Source of the DNA: Ignavibacteria bacterium
GTDB taxonomy: Bacteria > Bacteroidota > Ignavibacteria > Tepidaquicellales > Tepidaquicellaceae
Direction: 5' to 3'
NCBI GenBank assembly: GCA_016710985.1
Contig: JADJTX010000023.1
Span: 1 to 64,000 of the forward strand
Length of the DNA stretch: 64,000 nt
Below the pieces are notes generated by a model. It was not told where the DNA came from. It saw nothing but the letters and a program-made list of their open reading frames with translations, and searched no databases. Position 1 is the stretch's first letter. Every line of letters starts with the position of its first letter. Positions 56,429-64,000 of this stretch are shown here, one piece after another. A program made the position numbers and the translations under genes.

Positions 56429-57385
56429 ATGAATTTCAATTTAGAAGATCCTGAGCTAAAGGAAACAAGACAGGGATTTGCTGATGCCCTTGTAGACGCA
56501 GGAAAGGAAAACATCGACATTGTAGTTTTGGGAGGAGATGTTACAGGTTCAGTAAAGACAAATCTTTTCCGTGATGCATATCCGGACAGATTTATTTCTG
56601 TCGGAGTTGCAGAGCAGGATATGATGGGAACAGCCGCGGGACTTGCGCTTGCAGGCAAGATTCCGGTTGCTTCTGCTTATGGGGAATTTGCCACAGGCCG
56701 ACCTTTTGATCAGATCAGGCAGTCTATTGCATACAGTGAAATGAATGTAAAAATATGTGCATCACACTGCGGCATTACTGTCGGACCTGACGGTGCAACG
56801 CATCAGTCATTTGAAGATGTTGCAATTATGAGAGTTCTTCCAAATATGAATGTTGTAACGCCCTGTGATTATAATCAGACTTACAGAGCGGTAAGACTGG
56901 CTCTCGATACAATCGGTCCGTTCTATATAAGATTTTACCGTGAGAAGTCGGCAAACTTTACTGATATGAATTCTCCTTTTGAATTTGGTAAAGCTGACAC
57001 ATTGATTGACGGAAGTGATGTTACTTTGATTGCGAGCGGACTTCTGGTCTGGGAAGCAATAATGGCTTCTTCAAAGCTGAAGAAAGACGGTATCAGCGCA
57101 AGAGTTGTCAATTTACATACAATAAAACCTATAGATAAAGAAACAATAATAAAATGTGCAAAGGAAACAGGATTAGTAATAACCTGTGAAGATCATCAAT
57201 GGCAGTGCGGATTGTTTGGAGCAGTTGCGGAAGTTCTTTCTTTATATCATCCCACTAAAATGGATTATATAGCCATTGATGATACCTTCGGGGAGAGTGG
57301 AATAATTGCTTCGGAACTTATGAGTAAATTCCAAATTGACCGGGAGGCAATTTACAGGAAGGTAAAGAAACATTTAAAAAAATAA
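56429..57385 (+). CDS. transketolase, C-terminal subunit
   Basis: The pyrimidine-binding and C-terminal halves of a two-subunit transketolase. Starting at the ATG at 56429 gives 318 residues. An upstream in-frame ATG at 56384 would add 15 hydrophobic/basic residues and is less likely. The motifs RDAYPDRFISVGVAEQDMMG (with the catalytic Glu that activates ThDP), GEFATGRPFDQIRQSIAYSE, and SHCGITVGPDGATHQSFED are typical. The matching N-terminal ThDP-binding subunit, normally adjacent, is not present in this window. The product also resembles the C-terminal part of DXP synthase-like enzymes, but length and context favour transketolase. Confidence 0.88.
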   Translation: MNFNLEDPELKETRQGFADALVDAGKENIDIVVLGGDVTGSVKTNLFRDAYPDRFISVGVAEQDMMGTAAGLALAGKIPVASAYGEFATGRPFDQIRQSIAYSEMNVKICASHCGITVGPDGATHQSFEDVAIMRVLPNMNVVTPCDYNQTYRAVRLALDTIGPFYIRFYREKSANFTDMNSPFEFGKADTLIDGSDVTLIASGLLVWEAIMASSKLKKDGISARVVNLHTIKPIDKETIIKCAKETGLVITCEDHQWQCGLFGAVAEVLSLYHPTKMDYIAIDDTFGESGIIASELMSKFQIDREAIYRKVKKHLKK

Positions 57386-57417
57386 TTTCGTACAGCTTGA
57401 TAAATTGAATTAATATT

Positions 57418-58662
57418 ATGAAAACAGAAGACACAAAAAGTATTACAACTGAAATAAATATCCTAAAAATAAATTCTGAAATGGGTAAAAAAATATCATT
57501 AAGCATTTTAGCACTTCTCATTTTGACATCAGGTATTGTGATCGGAAGCTATTTCTTTAAGGGGAACAATTCTCCGGATTTGAATCAGTCAGTAACGCCG
57601 GTTCAAAATACACTTCAGGAAAACAACAGGAATATTTCGGAATCCAGAGAGACAGCAATTACTCGAACAGTTAAAAAAGTATCTCCTACTGTCGTGGGAA
57701 TAAATGTTGAGGAAGTAAGAGAAATTCAGGATCCTTTCTCCATGTTTAACAACGATCCTTTTTTCAAACAGTTTTTTAATAACAGGGGTCCGCAGACTCA
57801 GGTAGTTAAAGAACTTGGTTCAGGATATATAATTTCACCTGACGGGTATATACTTACAAATGACCATGTGGCGGGTAACGCAACAAAGATCTCCGTCACA
57901 ATGACTAACGGAGAAACAATAGATGCGAGATTAATCGGGTCTGATAAAAACAGTGACGTAGCTCTTTTAAAAATTGATAAAAATAATTTAGACTATGTAA
58001 GACTTGGAAATTCTGATGATGTCATTATTGGAGAGTGGGTAGTTGCTCTGGGTAATCCGTTTGGTTTGTTTGAAATAAATGATAAGCCTACAGTTACTGT
58101 TGGTGTCGTCAGTGCAACTGATATGAAGGTAACTGCAGAAGGAAACAGGGTTTACAAAGATATGATTCAAACAGATGCATCAATAAACGCCGGAAATTCA
58201 GGCGGTCCTCTGGTAAATGCTGACGGAGAAGTTATCGGCATGAATACGATTATTTTCACAGGCGGCGGTTACAGTAACGGAAGTATCGGAGTCGGATTTG
58301 CAATTTCAATTAACAGAGTAAAGCAGATCATGGAAGAAATAAAAGCCAATGGTAAGATAGAAAGAAATTTCAATGTAGGATTCAGAATACAGGGTATAGA
58401 TGAGAGAATTGCAAAGTATCTGAAACTTGAAAAACCTGAAGGTGTAGTAGTAACTGACGTTCAAAGAGGAAGCTTGTCGGATGCAGCCGGATTAAAACCT
58501 GAAGATGTTATAATAGAGGCTAACGGAGAGAAAATAAGAAATGAGAGAGACTTGTTGTTTATTGTTAACGATCTTAGAACAGGGGATCTTCTGAAAATGA
58601 AAATTATCAGAGGAGGTTCTGAAAAAGAAATCGAGATGAAACTAACAGCTGTGACAGGTTAA
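57418..58662 (+). CDS. HtrA/DegP-type periplasmic serine protease
   Basis: A trypsin-like protease for envelope quality control. The 414-residue protein has a short cytosolic lead and a membrane anchor (ISLSILALLILTSGIVIGSY, about residues 26-45). An in-frame Met23 at 57484 is an alternative start. The catalytic triad is seen: His in ILTNDHVAGN, Asp in NSDVALLKID, Ser in INAGNSGGPLVNADGEVIG. A single PDZ domain (about 325-410) with VVVTDVQRGSLSDAAGLKPE follows. The acidic or aromatic stretch DPFSMFNNDPFFKQFFN at about 100-117 is the usual HtrA LA-loop-like region. Confidence 0.94.
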   Translation: MKTEDTKSITTEINILKINSEMGKKISLSILALLILTSGIVIGSYFFKGNNSPDLNQSVTPVQNTLQENNRNISESRETAITRTVKKVSPTVVGINVEEVREIQDPFSMFNNDPFFKQFFNNRGPQTQVVKELGSGYIISPDGYILTNDHVAGNATKISVTMTNGETIDARLIGSDKNSDVALLKIDKNNLDYVRLGNSDDVIIGEWVVALGNPFGLFEINDKPTVTVGVVSATDMKVTAEGNRVYKDMIQTDASINAGNSGGPLVNADGEVIGMNTIIFTGGGYSNGSIGVGFAISINRVKQIMEEIKANGKIERNFNVGFRIQGIDERIAKYLKLEKPEGVVVTDVQRGSLSDAAGLKPEDVIIEANGEKIRNERDLLFIVNDLRTGDLLKMKIIRGGSEKEIEMKLTAVTG

Positions 58663-58717
58663 CAAATATCAGTTGCTATAAAACCCGGAAAAAAAAATTA
58701 CAACTTAATATAAAAAT

Positions 58718-58760
58718 TAAACCCTATTAAAAATTAAAAAAAAATCTTTAATAGGGTTTT
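58718..58760. terminator. bidirectional terminator
   Basis: Arms AAACCCTATTAAA and TTTAATAGGGTTT (13 bp, perfect) with a 15-nt loop. T- and A-rich flanks lie on both sides. Serves the convergent htrA (plus) and bactofilin (minus) genes. Confidence 0.85.
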
Positions 58761-58781
58761 AAATAAAAAATATTTTCCAGC

Positions 58782-59299
58782 TCAATGGAATTTTAATACC
58801 GGTTTTTCTTTGGTCTTAGGTTCTACATGAATTTCATTCTCGCTGTCTTTTAAATCTACCTTCATATCGATAATATTGCTTTTGTTTTATCTCCCATTTT
58901 AACGGTTCCGTTAAATTTTGAACCTGTTTCAGTTGCCAGCTCTTCAATTACTATGTCTCCTTCTAAAGAACCTGATCTTTTCAGCTCAAGTTTATGAGCT
59001 TTAACGTTACCTTTTACATTTCCGTAAATTATAACATCAACTGCGTTTACATTTCCTTCGACGACTCCTTTTTCTCCGATAATGATTCCGCTTTCACCTC
59101 TTAAATTTCCGACGACATGTCCGTCAATTTTAGTAGTGGAAGGGGAGGATAAATTACCTTCAAATTTACATCCCTCACTAATTAATGTTAAAACTTTTTC
59201 CTGAGGAGAGTTAAATGATTTAGGAGGGGTTCTAACCTCATCGCTGTAGGTTGTTTCTTTAGATTTGTTTCCAAACATTTTATTAAAATTTAATTTCAT
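58782..59299 (-). CDS. bactofilin (one frameshift near the end)
   Basis: A cytoskeletal polymer-forming protein. The central beta-helix domain has GHVVGNLRGESGIIIGEKGV, then NVNAVDVIIYGNVKGNVKAH and GDIVIEELATETGSKFNG, the six-residue-turn pattern of bactofilins. A Ser/Lys-rich N-terminal tail precedes it. As read it ends at 58862 after TKAILSI. Adding one A near 58875-58880 (GCAATATT to GCAAATATT) gives KANIIDMKVDLKDSENEIHV and a Pro/Lys/Glu-rich tail ending KPVLKFH, with stop at 58782. Repaired length about 172 residues. Confidence 0.87.
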
Positions 59300-59488
59300 A
59301 ATAAGGGGTTAATTATCTATTGCAAAATACTAAAAATAAATTGCAAACTCAATTAGCGAATAAAATCATTTTTTAAAATAGTGATAAATATCCGTTAATA
59401 AGGGCTGAAATCTTTGTATCGTAAACGATAATTATATTTTAATTTTTAAAAAATGAAATACTAATTTTCATTCGTTCTGAAATGTAAT
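59300..59488. other. short intergenic
   Basis: Nothing recognised beyond an AT-rich promoter-like character upstream of the bactofilin gene. No gene. Confidence 0.4.
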
Positions 59489-60423
59489 TTATTCTTTATA
59501 AATTTTTATTTCAGCACCGGACCCGCTTTTAATAAACGCTCTGTACATTCCTTCTGAGTTAAATGACATCGATATGTTGTTATCTTTATCTATTGCAATG
59601 AGTCCGCCCTCGCCGTTTATATTTTTTAGTTTTACATTAATTGCTCTGTTGCAGGCTTCCTCGAGAGAAATGCTTTTATATTCCATTAAGGCCGAAACTT
59701 CATAAGCCGTTACTGCCCTTATAAAATATTCGCCGTTTCCGGTGCAGGAAACAGCGCATGTATTGTTATTTGCGTATGTACCTGCGCCAATAATCGGACT
59801 GTCCCCGATTCTACCGAATTTTTATTGGTCATTCCCCCTGTTGAAGTTGCAGCTGCTAAATTTCCATTTACATCTAATGCTACAGCACCGACTGTACCGA
59901 ATTTTTTTATGTTGTCTTCATCTGAATGATCAAGATGCACCTTATCTTCCTTAACAGCTTTTAAAAATTGATCATACCTGTATTGATCAAAAAAATATTC
60001 ATCATCTTCAAATTTAAGATTCATCTTCACTGCAAATTCTTCAGCACCTTTACCGCTGAGATAAACGAAATTTGAGTTATCCATTATCCTTCTGGCAAGC
60101 AAAACCGGATTTTTTACATTCCTAACAGATGACACACATCCCGCGTTCAAAGTTCTTCCGTCCATTATTGAAGCATCCATTTCGTGAAAGCCTTCGTTAG
60201 TAAAAACCGAGCCTTTACCGGCATTAAACAAAGGATTGTTTTCCAGAATCTCGACTGCTTTTTGTACTGCATCCACTGAACTTCTGTTCGAACTGAGAAG
60301 ATCCCATCCTTTCATTAAGGCATCTTCAAGAGCTCTTTTGTATTTAGTCTCTTTCTCATGGGTCATTTTGGACTTAAGAATAGTACCTGCTCCTCCGTGA
60401 ACCGCAATTCCGATTTTTTTCAT
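59489..60423 (-). CDS. isoaspartyl peptidase / plant-type L-asparaginase (one frameshift)
   Basis: An Ntn-hydrolase that self-cleaves to expose a Thr nucleophile and hydrolyses beta-aspartyl peptides or Asn. The 5' part has IAVHGGAGTI, NPLFNAGKGSVFTNEGFHEM, DASIMDGRTLNAGCV, and the cleavage site Gly176-Thr177 in KKFGTVGAVALD with STGGMTNK. The T-run at 59819-59823 (minus-strand A5 in AATAAAAATTC) needs one more base to continue as KKFGRIGDSPIIGAGTYAN and then CTGNGEYFIRAVTAYEVSAL and GGLIAIDKDNN. The repaired length of about 312 residues is typical. It could act on beta-Asp-Arg from cyanophycin, made by cphB and cphA about 30 kb away, but this is inferred. Confidence 0.9.
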
Positions 60424-60499
60424 TAAAAGCGATTTTTTTGTTTGGATTAATAAAATTAAGAACTTTCTATAATATTTTATCAGATCATTACTAAGTTAT

Positions 60500-60538
60500 A
60501 AAAAATAAAAAAACCTTGTTAAAAAAATTAACAAGGTT
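60500..60538 (-). terminator. terminator of the PorV-like gene
   Basis: Stem AACCTTGTTAA/TTAACAAGGTT with a 5-nt loop, followed on the minus strand by T7. It lies 26 nt past the stop of the gene at 60564. Confidence 0.88.
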
Positions 60539-60563
60539 ACTTAAAAACTGTATTAAATGAATT

Positions 60564-61598
60564 TTATTTTCTCTGAAACTTTTCATCTTCAAGCGTGAAG
60601 ATTAATGAAATCAGATGACTGTTTCCAAGTTCTTCAAGCCCGTCAAATTTTGAAAAGGAATAATCAATATTGATCTTTGGTAATTTTACACCTGCGCCGA
60701 GAGTAAGATTTCCAAGATCATTGTAACCCGTTCTGAGACTAATTAAATTTTTGAATGTATATTCAAGTCCTGCATGCATATCAAAACTGACAGGACCAAG
60801 ATTTGCATTAGCACTTTGCTGTCTGTTTTCAAACCTTATATCGAAATCGAGAACAGGAGTAATTGTTCCTTTTAAAAATTCCATCTGATAAGCCGTTCCA
60901 ACTTTAGCTGTAGGAGTGATAACTTCTTTTTTGCCTGTAGACCATGAAAGATAGGTAGTAGTAATATCCATTAAGTTAGCACCCAGGTAAAAGTCACCGA
61001 AAGGATTATATGAAGCTCCAATGTCAAAACCTAATCCCCATGCACCGGCTTCAGCTAAATTTTCCCTTATAATTTTAAGATTTGCTCCGTAAGTAAATTT
61101 TTCAGAAGGATGTTTTGCATAGGTAATATACAACGCATAATTAGCAGCATTGAAATAAGTAATCCTTGATGGATCAATTCTTTCTCCCAATTCCTGTTCA
61201 TATACTCCGTTACCGTTTTCTTCAATGAGCGCATTACGTGTATCGGCAATATCATCAATACCCATTCTTATAAGACTTAAACCCAGTGAGGAGTTTTTTC
61301 CAAAAGGAATACCTACTGACCCGTAATCATAATTCACAAGATTCCCAAACTGAGCATCATGCATCAGAGCAAACTGTGGGTACTCAATTCTGGAAAGTGA
61401 GCCGGGATTCCAGTATCCGGCAGTTACATCATTTACTAAAGCTACATAAGCACCGCCCATTCCCTTGGGACGACCTCCCACACCGATCATGAGAAATTCA
61501 CCTGCATATTTATTACCACTACCTTGAGAAAATCCGTCCTGAAGTGCAATTAATGAGATAAGTGCTAAAAGGATTACTTTCGATTTAAAAGAATTCAT
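60564..61598 (-). CDS. PorV/PorQ-family outer-membrane protein
   Basis: A 344-residue outer-membrane barrel of the PorV/PorQ (UPF0164) family, components or shuttles of the type IX secretion system. Signal peptide ends SQGSGN (about residue 28). The N-terminal signature is YAGEFLMIGVGGRPKGMGGA followed by NDVTAGYWNPGSLSRIEYPQ, typical for the family. Later strands include SLRTGYNDLGNLTLGAGVKL with the final YSFSKFDGLEELGNSHLISL. Length suits a 14-strand barrel. It makes T9SS export of the NYPNPFNPST-tailed protein at 20650-22118 plausible. Confidence 0.92.
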   Translation of the reverse strand: MNSFKSKVILLALISLIALQDGFSQGSGNKYAGEFLMIGVGGRPKGMGGAYVALVNDVTAGYWNPGSLSRIEYPQFALMHDAQFGNLVNYDYGSVGIPFGKNSSLGLSLIRMGIDDIADTRNALIEENGNGVYEQELGERIDPSRITYFNAANYALYITYAKHPSEKFTYGANLKIIRENLAEAGAWGLGFDIGASYNPFGDFYLGANLMDITTTYLSWSTGKKEVITPTAKVGTAYQMEFLKGTITPVLDFDIRFENRQQSANANLGPVSFDMHAGLEYTFKNLISLRTGYNDLGNLTLGAGVKLPKINIDYSFSKFDGLEELGNSHLISLIFTLEDEKFQRK

Positions 61599-61971
61599 AA
61601 TTTGGATTTGGTTTACTTTTAGATTAGCTTAACTAGTAAACGATTTATCATTATCCTCCTGAAAATTTTTCTTCAATAATGATTATTTTTATTCGTTAAG
61701 TCAATACAAAATTATTTAGTTTTTGATTTTTTTTATTAGCGATTTGATAATTTAGATTTGGAATAGATCAACAGCACAATGTAACTGCTTATGCTTTATA
61801 AAAATTTCTATTTAGTCAAAATACATTAGGGGTATAACAAATAATTTTTCAGAGCGTAATGATTTAAATAAAAAAATGCTTATAAGCCGTAAAGGAACAT
61901 TAATGTATACATTAGTATTTCTTATATAAACTTAATAATGTATTTTTAACAAAAATAAAACATTAAACAAA
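61599..61971. other. divergent promoter region
   Basis: 373 nt, AT-rich, between the PorV-like gene (minus) and the CtpA-like protease (plus). I see no hairpin, repeat or conserved site that I can support. Confidence 0.5.
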
Positions 61972-63567
61972 ATGATGAGCAAAAAATTTATTCTTCCGAT
62001 ATCAATAATCCTTCTGGCATTGGGAATATTCGTCGGAATGAAAATTCAGAATGCAGTGTCGGATGATAAAATATCTTCACAGGTAAAAAAATTTAATGAT
62101 GCTCTTATAGTAACGTCGAGGTATTACGTAGATGATGTAGATTCTCAGAAGTTAACAGAAGATGCAATAAAAGGAATGCTGGAAGGATTAGATCCACACT
62201 CTGTTTATATAAGTTCAGATCAGTTAAAAAGAGTAAATGAAGATTTCCAGGGAAGTTTTGAAGGAATAGGAGTAGAATTTGATATTATTAATGACACGCT
62301 TACCATAGTATCTCCGATAAGCGGAGGTCCATCAGAAAAATTAGGAATTTTAGCTGGTGATAAAATTTTAATGATTGACGGGCAGAATGCCATTAAAATT
62401 GCAAGAGATGATGTTCCAAAGAAATTAAAAGGTCCGAAAGGAACAAAAGTAGTTGTTACGATCCACAGAGCCGGAATGGATGATCCTCTTGAATTTGAAA
62501 TTACAAGAGATAAAATACCTATTTACAGTGTTGATGCATCTTTTATGTATAATGATGAAATTGGATATGTAAAAGTTTCCAGGTTTGCCGGAACCACTTA
62601 TGATGAATTTATTAAAGCTATGAATGATCTGAGTAATCAGGGTATGAAGAAGGTTATATTGGATCTGAGAGGGGATCCGGGAGGATATTTGGATCAGGCA
62701 TTTAAGATTGCAAGTGAGTTTATACCTAAAGGTCAGAAGATTGTTTATACAAAAAGCAGAATAAATGATTTCAATGAAGAGTATCTTTCTGACGGAGGCA
62801 GGTATACTGATATTCCTTTGGTGGTACTTGTTAACGGTGGTTCAGCTTCAGCAAGCGAGATTGTTTCGGGTGCTGTTCAGGATTGGGACAGAGGGTTGAT
62901 AGTGGGTGAGACTACCTTCGGCAAAGGACTGGTTCAAAGACAGTTTGATTTACCTGATGGTTCAGCATTCAGAGTTACAACTGCCAGATACTATACTCCG
63001 ACCGGCAGATTAATTCAGAAACCTTATGAAGGCAGCAAATATATGAACAAAGCATCGACAGAGGTTGAAGGTTTTAATCTTGAGCATAAGAATGATACAC
63101 AGGATACAGCCAGACCTCAATTTAAAACTCCGGGAGGAAGAACAGTTTATGGCGGAGGCGGAATTACTCCTGATTTTGTAATTAAATTGGATACACTCAC
63201 AAATTATTCTGTACAGCTGAGAAGGTTAAACTTGTTTTATATATTTGCAGAAAGATACATGACAAATAATAGAAAGAGTATTGAATCAAAGTACAGTTCA
63301 CCAAAGGAATTCAGAGACGGATTTTTCGTGGATGATAATATGCTTTCAGAATTAAAAAATATGGCTTTGGAAAAGGATGTATCTTTTAACGAGGACGAGT
63401 ATAATAAAGATTTGGATTTTATAAAGACATCGATTAAATTTCAGATTGCAAGGGATATCTGGAGTAATAATGGAAGCTATATGGTTTGGGTTAACAATGA
63501 TGAACAATTCCTTAAAGCAGTTACACTTTTTGACGATGCAATTAAATTAGCAAAGCTAAAACAATAA
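61972..63567 (+). CDS. C-terminal processing peptidase (S41 family)
   Basis: A periplasmic protease of the CtpA/Prc type. N-terminal anchor KKFILPISIILLALGIFVGM (residues 4-23). A PDZ domain (about 85-175) with FEGIGVEFDI and GPSEKLGILAGDKILMIDGQ follows. The protease core has LDLRGDPGGYLDQAF, the catalytic Ser in NGGSASASEIVSG and the general-base Lys in GETTFGKGLVQ. A long C-terminal helical region (about 430-531) is typical of the larger Bacteroidota members. Length is 531 residues. A DUF3108 gene follows after 5 nt. Confidence 0.93.
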   Translation: MMSKKFILPISIILLALGIFVGMKIQNAVSDDKISSQVKKFNDALIVTSRYYVDDVDSQKLTEDAIKGMLEGLDPHSVYISSDQLKRVNEDFQGSFEGIGVEFDIINDTLTIVSPISGGPSEKLGILAGDKILMIDGQNAIKIARDDVPKKLKGPKGTKVVVTIHRAGMDDPLEFEITRDKIPIYSVDASFMYNDEIGYVKVSRFAGTTYDEFIKAMNDLSNQGMKKVILDLRGDPGGYLDQAFKIASEFIPKGQKIVYTKSRINDFNEEYLSDGGRYTDIPLVVLVNGGSASASEIVSGAVQDWDRGLIVGETTFGKGLVQRQFDLPDGSAFRVTTARYYTPTGRLIQKPYEGSKYMNKASTEVEGFNLEHKNDTQDTARPQFKTPGGRTVYGGGGITPDFVIKLDTLTNYSVQLRRLNLFYIFAERYMTNNRKSIESKYSSPKEFRDGFFVDDNMLSELKNMALEKDVSFNEDEYNKDLDFIKTSIKFQIARDIWSNNGSYMVWVNNDEQFLKAVTLFDDAIKLAKLKQ

Positions 63568-63572
63568 AAACT

Positions 63573-64000
63573 GTGACTTTTCAAAATCTCAGAAAGAGCT
63601 TCTTAGTAATTTTAATATTTCTTTTACAGATTACTAATGAAGCTCATTCACAGGGAGATGTCATGGAGGTGGGGGAAGAACTAAAATATGAACTTTCTTT
63701 TGGATTTATCAAGCTGGGACATTTGAAGTTCATTCTCTCAAACTCTCACAAAGACGGTAAAAAAACTATTTATAATGCAAAACTCGAGATAAAAACCTAT
63801 CCGGAGATCCCCTTTTTAAAAATAAATCAGATTCTGGAGTCGGAAATGGAATTATCGAAAAATGAACTTATTTCTGAGAAGTATTTTGAAACAAGCTTTA
63901 AGGACAAATCAATAACACGATCTGATTATAAATTTAACTATAAAAAAGAAATTATCAAGGTTGTTAAAGAAACTGACGGAAATACTGACGTAGATATTCA
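63573..64000 (+). CDS. DUF3108 protein, cut by the window end
   Basis: Starts at GTG 63573, 5 nt after the protease stop, and runs off the right edge. The frame has a signal peptide (FLVILIFLLQITNEAHSQ) followed by the DUF3108 opening VGEELKYELSFGFIKLGHLK, then YNAKLEIKTYPEIPFLKI and NELISEKYFETSFKDKS. DUF3108 proteins are periplasmic or outer-membrane associated, with unknown function. The tight spacing suggests co-transcription with the S41 protease. Confidence 0.82.
   Translation, partial: MTFQNLRKSFLVILIFLLQITNEAHSQGDVMEVGEELKYELSFGFIKLGHLKFILSNSHKDGKKTIYNAKLEIKTYPEIPFLKINQILESEMELSKNELISEKYFETSFKDKSITRSDYKFNYKKEIIKVVKETDGNTDVDI

Overview
The window is AT-rich chromosomal DNA from a member of the Bacteroidota/Chlorobiota/Ignavibacteriota group, most likely an Ignavibacteria-type organism, probably from a metagenome or long-read assembly. 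The support is a type IX sorting domain beginning NYPNPFNPST (around 21880), a PorV/PorQ-type outer-membrane protein (60564-61598), a DUF4266/DUF3570 pair, and a C-terminal dockerin-like module seen three times that I associate with Ignavibacteria surface proteins. Housekeeping genes are ordinary: rseP, dxr, coaE, rny, zapA, pheT, nadC, lexA, purB, thiN, and tRNA-His and tRNA-Asn. No phage, IS element, CRISPR array or rRNA was seen.

Layout. 1-6670: rseP and dxr, then an ECF sigma / anti-sigma / TlpA-like lipoprotein operon and two tRNAs, all on the minus strand. 6765-13215: small secreted or lipoprotein genes separated by dispersed hairpin repeats. 13404-19367: coaE, rny, a structured RNA (6S candidate), zapA, a coiled-coil protein and pheT. 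19722-27052: secreted proteins (sugar-dehydrogenase-like with a T9SS tail, dockerin-like proteins). 27405-34184: cyanophycinase and cyanophycin synthetase, a GlcD-type oxidase, a thioesterase and nadC, with intergenic gaps largely filled by short tandem repeats. 34246-37158: three small paralogous secreted proteins and a flippase. 37444-40835: a minus-strand cluster of di-heme cytochrome, DUF4266, DUF3570 porin, NusG-II protein and ApbE, probably an extracytoplasmic redox/flavinylation system. 41182-51355: lexA, comB, purB, a PDZ-GAF-SpoIIE phosphatase, a patatin/outer-membrane-barrel protein, a symporter and thiN. 51676-55899: a large surface protein with 402-bp tandem repeats. 56429-64000: half-transketolase, HtrA protease, bactofilin, isoaspartyl peptidase, PorV, a CtpA-like protease and a DUF3108 protein cut by the window end.

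Two features dominate. First, at least 16 genes, including pheT (normally essential), are broken by single-base indels, mostly at short homopolymers, and the repaired frame always restores family motifs. This looks like uncorrected sequencing error rather than gene decay, so I annotate these as single genes. Second, the intergenic DNA carries several families of dispersed imperfect inverted repeats (arms made of roughly 10-nt sub-repeats, AT-rich loops, partly conserved loops) and 7-bp or 9-bp tandem arrays that repeatedly begin inside or right at the stop codon of the upstream gene. In one case a hairpin element supplies the last four codons and the stop codon of a gene. These repeat systems and the ApbE/DUF4266/DUF3570 cluster are the parts most worth following up.
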